Of a DNA stretch of 64,000 nt, positions 53,703 through 64,000 are shown piece after piece (position 1 is the stretch's first letter; every line of letters begins with the position of its first letter). This DNA is from Yponomeuta sedellus (taxonomy: Eukaryota; Arthropoda; Insecta; Lepidoptera; Yponomeutidae). The position numbers were made by a program, and so were the translations under genes. The notes under the pieces were generated by a model. That model saw nothing but the letters and a program-made list of their open reading frames with translations. It had not been told where the DNA came from and did no database searches. The DNA is taken from positions 699,501-763,500 of the forward strand of contig OW203751.1 of assembly GCA_934045075.1 (NCBI GenBank). The letters run 5' to 3'.

Positions 53703-53928
53703 CTGTTAGTTTTTAGAATATACCTCGGCTAATATCAGTTAAAATCAGATAAATGCAATAAGGTAAGTATTATTTTGTAAGTATTTTTATTTATAAATTT
53801 ACGTAACTTTTCAAAATAGTGAAGAAACATTTTATACACAGCAGGAAGTAGTATTGCACTCGTGTGCTTTCGGCGAAAACCAAAGCCTACTCCAGAGCCC
53901 GAGGTATATTCTAAAAGCTATCAGACTG
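53703..53928. mobile_element. MITE (CTGTTAGCTTTT ends), uninterrupted copy
   Basis: CTGTTAGTTTTTAGAATATACC to TATATTCTAAAAGCTATCAGAC with the whole 226-bp interior. Confidence 0.82.
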
Positions 53929-54320
53929 CACTGAATAGGTACATCAATGTTTTGTTTACTTTGAGACACCACAATGCCACCCAATAAGAATCTAAGAAGT
54001 CTAGGGCAGTAGATCACATTGCAGGCAATGCCACATAAGCGAATAAATGTTAGTTAAACGCAGTAATCAAGCAAGCATGGACCAGCGGTAGTCACTGGTC
54101 TGTAGACATAATTGATTGCTAGGGGAAGGACAGCCAATGAACTCTGCATTCTCTAGCAATTGTGAGTAATTGTCGCAAAAAATCTTAAGGTCATTAAAAC
54201 ACCATTTTACTCTGCCTCAATTTCCCGTCTTTGTAGATAAAAAAGTGAAATAAAAACTCGATGGAAAGGAAAATCGGCCAAGTGGGAGAAGGACTTGAGT
54301 GCCGAGGTTCTCATGTCACT
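53929..54320. other. Unassigned intron DNA
   Basis: No gene. Small inverted words near 54018-54040 (ATTGCAGGCAATGCC) and 54077-54100 (GACCAGCGGTAGTCACTGGTC). Confidence 0.4.
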
Positions 54321-54321
54321 A

Positions 54322-54527
54322 TATAACATAACATAAAATTTACATACAGGCGCATACATTGCTTTTGGCCCCACACTAGGATACCCTGTGTCATGGGAAC
54401 CAGAAACCACAACATCACAAACATGAAACATCCAAGACCTGGGCTATTTTTAATCCCCAGCCGGGATTCGAACCCGGAACCTCTTGCATGGTAGGCAGAC
54501 GGGCTACCGCTGAGCCACAGAGGTTGT
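54322..54527 (-). mobile_element. SINE-A copy
   Basis: AACATAACATAAAATTTACATAC to GCTGAGCCACAGAGGTTG. Confidence 0.85.
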
Positions 54528-54759
54528 CAAATATGTTTCTTTTTTCTGGTTGTGCAATAAAGTGTTCTCTAAATCCGGGAACACAATGGAAAGCCTGCAG
54601 TGACATTTGCAAGCACTTGGCTTTTCTAGAGGAGCTGGGATGGCAGGACTGATCTCATTTTGGATGACACCTTCCTTTATGCAAAACTAGCTGGTGCCCG
54701 CGACTTCGTCTATGCTGGATCAACAGGTAAATATTTTCCTATGTACTTGACGCTTATCG

Positions 54760-54962
54760 TCGTTTAAAAACCTATTTAGAGGCTAAAAATTTCACCCATG
54801 CCGGGATTCGAACCCGCAACCTCTGGCTATCCGTTGGCACGTTCTGGCACGGATAGCCAGAGGTTGCGGGTTCGAATCATCCCAGCATGGCTGAAATTTT
54901 TAGCCTCTAAATAGGTTTTTAAATTTGTCCTTAGCACGAGTTAGATTAAAAATAAAAATAGT
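54760..54962. mobile_element. FB-B foldback with deleted centre
   Basis: AAAAACCTATTTAGAGGCTAA to CTATCCGTTGGCACG, then the mirrored arm to CCTTAGCACGAGTTAG. Confidence 0.82.
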
Positions 54963-55036
54963 ATATACTTATCGTCGTATTTTGTACAATTCTGCTGCTC
55001 TGTACTCACCTTCCATACTCAACACTTGCTGTGTAC

Positions 55037-55272
55037 TGCCTAGGGAATAGCACCAACCCAAATTCTTCCCGTGGGTGTCGTAAAAGGCGACTAAGGGACA
55101 CAAACCGGGGGGTGGGCAGCAGCGCCCCCTGTCGTACAATTCCACCAAACTGCGATCCCCAACCCGCATGCCCAGTGTGGGGATTACGGGCATTACCTCC
55201 CAATGATGGCACAACCTTGAGCGCACTAGGGTAAGGCTATGTCCAGCAGTGGACTAATATAGCCTGAAGAAG
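55037..55272 (-). mobile_element. Family E repeat
   Basis: GCCTAGGGAATAGCACCAAC to CAGCAGTGGACTAATATAGCC. Confidence 0.8.
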
Positions 55273-55373
55273 ACACAATATCTTTATATATTGTAGCCTA
55301 TGTGTTACTCTGATGTATAAGCTATATATTGTAAAGTTTCATTAAGATTTTAATTTTTTTTTTACATACTTTC

Positions 55374-55510
55374 CCTGTGTTCTGAGATGCGATGAAATTG
55401 ATTATTAGTAGTTCCTAAGTATCTCGCACGAAATAGGGTTTTAGTGCCAACTGCACTTAAATGGATTGGTACTGTAATTGATTTCATCGCATCTCGGAAC
55501 GCACCCTTTA
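55374..55510. mobile_element. Short MITE with ~35-bp inverted ends
   Basis: CTGTGTTCTGAGATGCGATG and (reversed) GGTGCGTTCCGAGATGCGAT, both continuing GAAAT..ATTA. Confidence 0.7.
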
Positions 55511-55599
55511 AGTAAGGATAGGCTCATTTGCAGTTGAGTTGGGGAAACCCCAACCATCACCAATACCAAAAGTGTTTTCTATCTAGGTATTTATAATAT

Positions 55600-55770
55600 T
55601 AAGTAAAACTGCCTCGTTGCTCTTGCGGTATTACGTTGGATTACCATGCCGGATGTAATCCCACTTAGGGTACACTTGTACAAATGGCCCCAGTCTGGGT
55701 GTATTTCCATGTTTGTGATGCCGTGCCTAGTTACCATAGCACAGGGTATCCTAGTTTGGGACCAGGACTA
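55600..55770 (+). mobile_element. Old, diverged SINE-A copy
   Basis: GTGTATTTCCATGTTTGTGATG and GGGTATCCTAGTTTGGGACC keep the SINE-A body; the head is barely readable. Confidence 0.6.
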
Positions 55771-55814
55771 GCAATTATTTTGTATGGGAGTTATTTATTT
55801 CAGTATCGAAATAA

Positions 55815-56245
55815 ATTTCATCAGGAAAAATTTCAGTAACTTTAAAACTTTAAGTAGCCAACACAATGTAAATACTAGAAATAAGCATATACTCTTGTTA
55901 CCACTATTTAGGCTGATAAGGGATAATACATCCTTCATGGGGCTTCTATCATAAAATTCCTGAAGACGCTTGCCTGAAACACCGTTTAAAAAATGTGTTT
56001 AGTACACATTGTGCCAAAAGGGCTACTATAACATAAAGGACTATTTAGATGACAACGAAGTCTAGAATTTAAGCTAGTACAATGCATGACTTCTAAGTCT
56101 TAAAAAACTCTGCTAATTAAGGACTTTGAAAAGACTAAGTTTGGAGTTTTTTGTCCATTTTTTCTGGACACCTAGTTTGAATTGTAACATTCATTAAGTC
56201 GCAAATTCTGCACCACTTTGAATAAAACCTTTTCATAGCATTATT
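55815..56245 (+). mobile_element. LINE 3' end, decayed
   Basis: Matches 6560-7020: ORF2 end remnants (ATACATCCTTCATGGGGC; GTGCCAAAAGGGCTACTAT) and the 3' UTR to AATAAAACCTTTTCAT, with frame-breaking deletions. Confidence 0.75.
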
Positions 56246-58660
<2,415 letters not shown>

Positions 58661-58661
58661 A

Positions 58662-58960
58662 GAGAGCGGCGGAAGCCCAGTGGTTAGAACATTGGACTGG
58701 GAAGCTAGAGACCCGGATTCTATGCCCAGTGCCGGCATGTGCCAACGACTTTATTTTCTAACTTGTGTAGGTAGGTACATTCGTGAAGTTATAGTTGCAA
58801 TACCACTCGCTAACGGTAAAGGAAAACATCGTGAGGAAACTTGGTGTCTGCAGTGTTCAAACACCTCAGTTCTCTTAATTCGGGGTGGGCACGCTTGGTA
58901 ATTAAGCCCATACTCTGCCTCCGAAAGAAGGCCCCGTGCCCTGCAGTGGGACTATAGGCT
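58662..58960 (+). mobile_element. SINE-F copy, full length
   Basis: GAGAGCGGCGGAAGCCCAGTGG head, CCAACGACTTTATTTTCTAAC, GTAAAGGAAAACATCGTGAGG, and an RTE-like 3' part (GTGCCCTGCAGTGGGACTATAG). Confidence 0.82.
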
Positions 58961-59235
58961 ACAAAAAATAAAAGGTATTCATTCATTATTGTCCGATTTC
59001 CGTTCGTGACCGGACACGTTCGTGTCTGTTGTGTTGTGAATGAAAACGTTATTGCAGATTGCAGTGTGGACTTAGGAGACGAGTAGACGCCGAAAGGGAT
59101 GTTATGTTTTCGTTAGTTTTTATTGGGTTTCAAAAAAAGTCACGTTTGGGATTCTTGTTATATCCGTCGTATGAATAAAGGAATAACCAAAAAAATAAGG
59201 TAGTTCTTTAGACGGGCTCTTGCTCATTGAAGGAG

Positions 59236-59338
59236 TAATGAAATGAAAGGAAACGAAAGAAACGACACGGAACCGAACACAACGGAACGGAACGGAACGG
59301 AACGAGGCGAGGCGAAGGGAAGCGAAACGAAACGAAAT
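59236..59338. repeat. Purine-rich degenerate pentamer repeat
   Basis: GGAACGGAACGGAACGGAAC and GAAACGAAACGAAA words; strand-asymmetric A/G tract. Confidence 0.85.
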
Positions 59339-59340
59339 AA

Positions 59341-59935
59341 CAGTATACCCCGTGTCGTGGGAACCAGAAACAGCGACATCACAAACATGTAAACATCCAA
59401 GACCTGGGGTTATTTTTTTGTCCCCAGCCGGGGTTCGAACCCGGAACCTCATGCATGGTAGGCAGACGCGCTACCGCTGCGCCACAGAGGACGTAGGTAG
59501 CCTATTGGTAATGTTGACAAAAAATCAAGAATGCAATTGATACCGAACTTTTTGTTCGTAGTAGTACAGTCGACCACCGACCTTTTAATTATTATTGCAG
59601 TGTCACCATTAACATAAATAAACAGAGTTCAAAGTCGACACGACGCCGGAAGTTCGGTCTGTAATTGATTATTCCCTAATGCACTCATTGTTATCGAGTT
59701 AATGCGCGAAAACAGAAAGTTTTTATGAAGCATTCAGTCGCCTACCTCTAGAGTGCGTTTCACGAAATAAGACCTTTGGATTCAGCAAATATAGTCTCTA
59801 CTACATGGTGATAAGAACTTCTTGAAAGGATCTATAAAGTGGAACGCACTCTAGTGTCGTGATCTCCAATGTTTCCGACCCGACTTCCGGTTTGCACGGA
59901 TGTCTTTTTTCGAATGACGTGTGCTGCCCCTTAGG
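59341..59935. repeat. Long inverted repeat, left arm
   Basis: Reverse complement of 63050-63636 along about 590 bp with scattered differences. From left it holds a truncated SINE-A (59345-59493), unique-looking DNA, and a 100-bp palindromic MITE (59752-59853, GAGTGCGTTTCAC / GTGGAACGCACTC). Confidence 0.9.
59752..59853. mobile_element. Tiny palindromic MITE
   Basis: GAGTGCGTTTCACGAAATAAG to ATAAAGTGGAACGCACTC; ends are inverted, flanked by CTA/TAG. Its twin is in the right arm (about 63129-63231). Confidence 0.7.
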
Positions 59936-59966
59936 GGCGGCACACGTCATTCGAAAAAAGAATGTC
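59908..59966. repeat. Hairpin at the inner edge of the left arm
   Basis: CTTTTTTCGAATGACGTGTG and its reverse CACACGTCATTCGAAAAAAG with about 27-bp arms, one mismatch, almost no loop. The right arm (63058) has only one half. Confidence 0.85.
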
Positions 59967-60204
59967 GAAATGAATTCGAAAGAATTTTTAATCGACACAG
60001 TTCATTTTTTATTAATGTTGCAGATTCAGATAATTTGTCAGAACAAAAATCGTCTGCACATTTTATTGAAGCATGCTGATTAACTTAAGTCCACGCGGAC
60101 GGAGTCGCGGGCAAAACACGTACTTATATAAATACTTTTTTATATTATAACCTATAAGCATCCAGATGCAGGGCCTTCTGTCAGAGAGAGAATAACCTGC
60201 ATAG

Positions 60205-60482
60205 ACTTAAAAATCTATTTAGAGGCTAAAAATTCCACCCATGCCAGGATTCGAACTCTGGCTATCCGTTATCGCTGCCTGTACGTAATACAGAGAATAG
60301 TGTAAAGAGTTTCGAAATTTCACTGATGCCGGTGAGTCGCCCATTAGCTCAGTTGGAAAGAGCGCTGGCACGGATAGCCAGAGGTCGCGCGTTCGAATCC
60401 CGGCATAGGTCGAATTTTTAGCCTCAAAACAAGTTTTTAAAATTGTCCTTAGCACGGGTTAGTGCATTAAAAATAAAAATAG
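60205..60482 (+). mobile_element. FB-B element, left arm internally deleted
   Basis: TATTTAGAGGCTAAAAATTCC then GGCTATCCGTTATCGCTGCC joins the right arm, which is complete. Confidence 0.8.
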
Positions 60483-60504
60483 TATAATCTGTATAGGCTT
60501 AATT

Positions 60505-60650
60505 AACACGCGTGGCCGCCGCGGATTGTGAATTCCAAGCGCTGAGGTATTTGAAAATGAACAACTCAAACACTCGGGTTTCCTCACGATGTTTTACTTC
60601 TCCGTTAGCGAGTAGTATTGCTACTATAAATTCACAAACATAACAAATCA
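60505..60650 (-). mobile_element. SINE-F tail fragment
   Basis: CACGCGTGGCCGCCGCGGATTG, ACTCGGGTTTCCTCACGATG, AGCGAGTAGTATTGCTACTA. Confidence 0.7.
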
Positions 60651-60659
60651 ATGATCAAA

Positions 60660-61070
60660 ATTTTTGGTAAGATTAATAAGTTCCTATTTTGACTCTACTT
60701 ATAGGTACCATAAAATGTCTGCGACGGTTCTTCCGGTCGCGCCGCCCGCATAGTCAACTTCCGTCTCCCAAGCACAAAAGATGAATAAAACTGCCTTCTA
60801 AATAGCAGACTGCCCACCTATTGTGCTTTGGAAAAAATAACGTATTTAGGGCCGGTCGGTTGCGGACAAGCCATAATAGAGATATACAAAAGGAAAGTTC
60901 AAAAGATTCGAAACAGCTAACGCCCGCCAGTCTGTCTGCCAGGGAGTGTTGTTTGGTCTGGTTATTGGGGTTATTAGGTGGAAAATGCTGCTTCCCTCCA
61001 CGGAGAGGGAAAAACTCATTCAAATTACTTCCCACCTAAGGGCCGAACTTTAAAAATAGAACTACTGTCA
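60660..61070. other. Unassigned DNA
   Basis: No gene; overlapping 72- and 93-codon frames on opposite strands (60821-61039, 60754-61035) lack motifs. Confidence 0.4.
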
Positions 61071-61074
61071 GCTT

Positions 61075-61215
61075 AGTATTTTCTAAGGTTAACACGAGCA
61101 CTAGACATAATTAAAACTGTTTTCATATGGATTTATGCTCGTTTATTAAATTTTTACAATTTTCCAACGTTTCGGCACTTTTACAGGGGCCGTGGTCTCG
61201 GATGACTGAGGTGGT
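61075..61215. repeat. Dispersed repeat H, copy 2
   Basis: TAAGGTTAACACGAGCACTAG, CAACGTTTCGGCACTTTTAC; nearly identical to 44025-44165. Confidence 0.7.
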
Positions 61216-61371
61216 AGGCCTACCACGATTTGAATATTAAAAATGAGTTTTTATTTCCTAATATAGTAAACACGGGAAAAAGTATCAATTCCTACTCGGA
61301 CTATATTCTAAATACCTCGGGAATTTATTCTTTCGTCCCTCGGTTAACAATATACTATTGTTACTATTGGG

Positions 61372-61760
61372 AGCGGTGGTAGCTCAGTGGGTAGAACCAT
61401 AGACTGGCAAGCGAGAGCCCCAGGTTCGATCCCGAGTGCGGGCATGTACCAATGACTTTGTTTAATTTCAAAGTTACGTACATTTGCGAATTTGTAGTCG
61501 CAATACCACACGCTAACCGTGAAGGAAAACATCGTGAGGAAACCCGCAGCTTGGTTGGCTCCGCACGTATTGACTAGTCTTTCCTGTGGGCTAGGCCGAC
61601 TAGGCTGTCAGGATGGTATAGGTGCTGGGCAAGCCTACACCATCTATAAAAACCATGACCCAGGCACTACAGCGTCGGAGTGGTCCCTTCACCCATCTAG
61701 TGTGAGTGAAGATACCACTGGACGCTGTATAAATCATCTCATTAAGTAGATGCAAAAAGG
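61372..61760 (+). mobile_element. SINE-F copy plus retroelement tail
   Basis: The head GGTGGTAGCTCAGTGGGTAG has a good A box and B box (GGTTCGATCCC); body to GGAAAACATCGTGAGGAAAC; then a second tail (CTGTGGGCTAGGCCGACTAG, CACCATCTATAAAAACCATG) ending in (ATT)n. Confidence 0.78.
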
Positions 61761-63049
61761 CCAATATTATTATTATTATTGTTACTTTTGAAAATTACTA
61801 TTACAATGACAAATTACTTAAATCCAAAGCAAAGATAATTTATAACAAAACAATATAAGAAAAGTATTTGATTTAAAAGATGCTTAAACAAGAAATGATT
61901 AATTTTTAAATAATAATTAAAAGCGAAAAGAAACTTCTGCCACTTTAACAGAAATATAAAACATAGTTCGGTAACATAATAATATGACATTATTAAAAGG
62001 TATAATTGACAACATTTCAAAATTGTATGGAGCTCTAATTCGAAAACCATTTCGAGATTTGGCTTTAAAAAGCACGTAAACATTTATTTCAGTTTTTTCT
62101 GTGGTTGAATTTCCGAGAAAATGGTAAAAACACAAAAATACGCTGATGACGTCACACCATGGCTCTCAGTGAACATGCCTGTGCCACGATAAAAAAAAAG
62201 TCAATTTCAAGATCTAAAATTACTTTGTGTGTATTTAGTAATTATTCAATACGAAATGATGGGCGATGATGTGACAACTTGGAAACCAATGAAACTGCAG
62301 TATTGCTTCGTGAACAGATTGAACAAAATTGAGTAGAGAGAAATAAATTGAACACTACACAAAATTTGTTTACGTTACGCAAGGCAAGCCACACAACATA
62401 AGTATCAGAGTTACCATACTTTATACATACTTTATACAGACCATTATAAATAACCTTGAAAAAGTAGCTACGAAAGTAACAAACTGGCAGCAAAAACACT
62501 CCGAACGCAGATAAAGGCTTTGCCAACACAAAGTGCATTTAAAAAAAGGAACAACTACATACATAAGGGACGATGAATTGAACTAAGCTGATTTAATTGT
62601 ATAAAAGAAAACCATATTTGCAGATGTTAAAAAAATACAGAAACTGTTTTTTAACATGGCCCTGGCAATACTAAAATGACATTTGTTAGTAACTATGTTT
62701 TTTTAGGATATTAGGCAAAAGAAAACATATTGTGAGCCTCGTTGTTTCGTCACTTCCGGTAAAAATATTTTAAACTTTAAAATTTATAAAATATAAGAAA
62801 ACGTGCGTGTTTCAGAAAATAAAAAAATATGGGTCGTTTTATTTTGTATCTAGTTTCCTGTAAGACAATAAAATACGTATGCTAAAAAAATGAAATGTTG
62901 TCAATTATTATAATTATAATTTTTTACATCATTATTTTCTAATTGCGTACATAAAACTAATGCATGCAAATCGAAGAAAAAACAATTACATTCCACTTTC
63001 AGAAACACGAGTTTACAACTTGCGATCTATATCAGTCACCTGCCTGCGC
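61761..63049. other. AT-rich spacer between the inverted arms
   Basis: No gene or clear repeat in about 1.3 kb; several minus frames of 60-98 codons are AT-rich, hydrophobic and without motifs. Confidence 0.5.
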
Positions 63050-63636
63050 CTGCGACGGCACACGTCATTCGAAAAAGACATCCGTGCAAACCGGAAGTCG
63101 GGTCGGAAACATTGGTGATCACGACACTAGAGTGCGTTCCACATTATAGTTCCTTTCAAGAAGTTCTTATCACCATGTAGTAGAGACTATATTTGCTGAA
63201 TCCAAAGGTCTTATTTCGTGAAACGCACTCTAGGTAGGCGACTGAATGCGTCATAAAAACTTTCTGTTTTCGCGCGTTAACTCGATAACAATGAGTGCAT
63301 TAGGCAATAATCAATGACAGACCGTACTTCCGGCGTCGTGTCGACTTTGAACTCTGTTTATTTATGTTACGGGTGACACTGCAATAATAATTAAAAGGTC
63401 GGTGGTCGCCTGTACTACTACGAACAAAAAGTTCGGTATCAATTGCATTGTTGAATTTTTGTCAATATTACCAATAGGCTACCTACGTCCTCTGTGGCGC
63501 AGCGGTAGCGCGTCTGCCTACCATGCATGAGGTTCCGGGTTCGAACCCCGGCTGGGGACAAAAAAATAACCCCAGGTCTTGGATGTTTACATGTTTGTGA
63601 TGTCGTTGTTTCTGGTTCCCACGACACGGGGTATCC
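63050..63636. repeat. Long inverted repeat, right arm
   Basis: Mirror of 59341-59935: hairpin half, palindromic MITE, shared spacer (GTTTTCGCGCGTTAACTCG vs reversed GAGTTAATGCGCGAAAAC), then SINE-A. Arms are about 3.1 kb apart. Confidence 0.9.
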
Positions 63637-63680
63637 TAGTGTGGGGCCAGAAGCAATGTATGTGCCTGTATGTAAATGTT
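63484..63680 (+). mobile_element. SINE-A copy, full length
   Basis: ACGTCCTCTGTGGCGCAGCG, CATGAGGTTCCGGGTTCGAA, to GCAATGTATGTGCCTGTATG. The left-arm twin stops at CACGGGGTATAC. Confidence 0.88.
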
Positions 63681-63719
63681 ATGTTATGCTATTTGGTAAT
63701 ATAATGTAACATTACTCAG

Positions 63720-63790
63720 ATTTAAGAAATCATGGTTGTGCTCTTTTTTCTGGTTGTGAAATAAAGTTTAGTGTTCTCTATCTATCTGTT
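63720..63790 (+). mobile_element. LINE 3' tail
   Basis: AAGAAATCATGGTTGTGCTC, GTGAAATAAAGTTTAGTGTTC. Confidence 0.6.
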
Positions 63791-63924
63791 TGACAGGTTT
63801 CTAAAAACCAACTCAGATTTTTCGTTGATGTTTAGTTAGTGCTAAGAAAGTTTTGATAATTTTGAAATCTTTTACGTATTTTTTTCTTAACAAGGCAAAT
63901 GATAATAAATTTTTAAAATAATCG

Positions 63925-63980
63925 GGAGGTCGAGGGTTCGAACCACGGCATGCACATGACTTTGTTTTCTAAGTTATGTA
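63925..63980 (+). mobile_element. SINE-F fragment
   Basis: TCGGGAGGTCGAGGGTTCGA and CATGACTTTGTTTTCTAAG. Confidence 0.75.
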
Positions 63981-64000
63981 CAGTCTATTTATTCTTACTT
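63981..64000. mobile_element. Left end of a TA-type MITE at the window edge
   Basis: TA|CAGTCTATTTATTCTTACTT equals the first 20 bases of the element at 38434; it continues past the window. Confidence 0.65.

Noticed and set aside
61380..61450. Possible functional tRNA gene
   Set aside because: Head of a SINE-F copy with the family's body attached.

Overview
The window is animal nuclear DNA, most likely from a moth or butterfly. It shows spliced exons of an animal protein kinase, AT-rich introns, and dense tRNA-headed SINEs, RTE/CR1/Jockey-type LINE fragments, MITEs and a Helitron of the kind common in Lepidoptera. The order-level call is inference from repeat content, not from a marker gene. 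No bacterial genes, CRISPR array or rRNA gene were seen. A 200-base run of N (16548-16747) marks an assembly gap.

The one host gene recognised is a salt-inducible kinase on the minus strand, closest by eye to SIK3. It runs from a first coding exon at 57144-57293 down to at least 8274. Thirteen exons or candidate exons are placed by reading frame and GT/AG boundaries: 57144-57293, 35426-35606, 32835-32989, 30497-30628, 27675-27798 and 26348-26479 (kinase domain); 19866-20003 and 18262-18337 (UBA domain); 14586-14702 (RRHT motif), 13031-13129, 12280-12424, 11563-11627 (RRASDGGAN motif); and 8274-8365 (candidate). Phases chain cleanly through the first six exons and from 14702 to 11563. They do not chain at 26348 to 20003 or at 18262 to 14702, so exons or boundaries are missing there. 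The first coding intron is about 21.5 kb.

Everything else is mobile or tandem DNA, mostly in the introns. Labels used here: SINE-A, SINE-F and SINE-G are three tRNA-headed SINE families. FB-B is a foldback family whose arms each carry a tRNA-like Pol III promoter. Family C (with variant D) is a SINE whose head resembles 5S rRNA. Family E is a short repeat linked to RTE-type 3' tails. Layers of nesting can be read from target-site duplications: a hAT element (1609-4800) holding a LINE; a Tc1/mariner-like element (9395-11314) broken by a SINE; a solo LTR (22648-25738) holding a Jockey-like element that kept ORF1 but lost ORF2; a MITE split by a 357-bp hAT MITE (42797-43153); and a MITE split by a TTAA-type MITE that itself carries an FB-B fragment (47879-48486).

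The most unusual pattern is that several Sik3 splice junctions have been copied into tandem arrays in the adjoining introns. The donor of exon 2 recurs about every 38 bp, the donor of exon 7 every 31 bp, the donor of the RRHT exon every 102 bp, and the acceptor of exon 11 about every 78 bp. A candidate C-terminal exon with its donor occurs three times. Exon 7 is also flanked by perfectly complementary 13-base arms.
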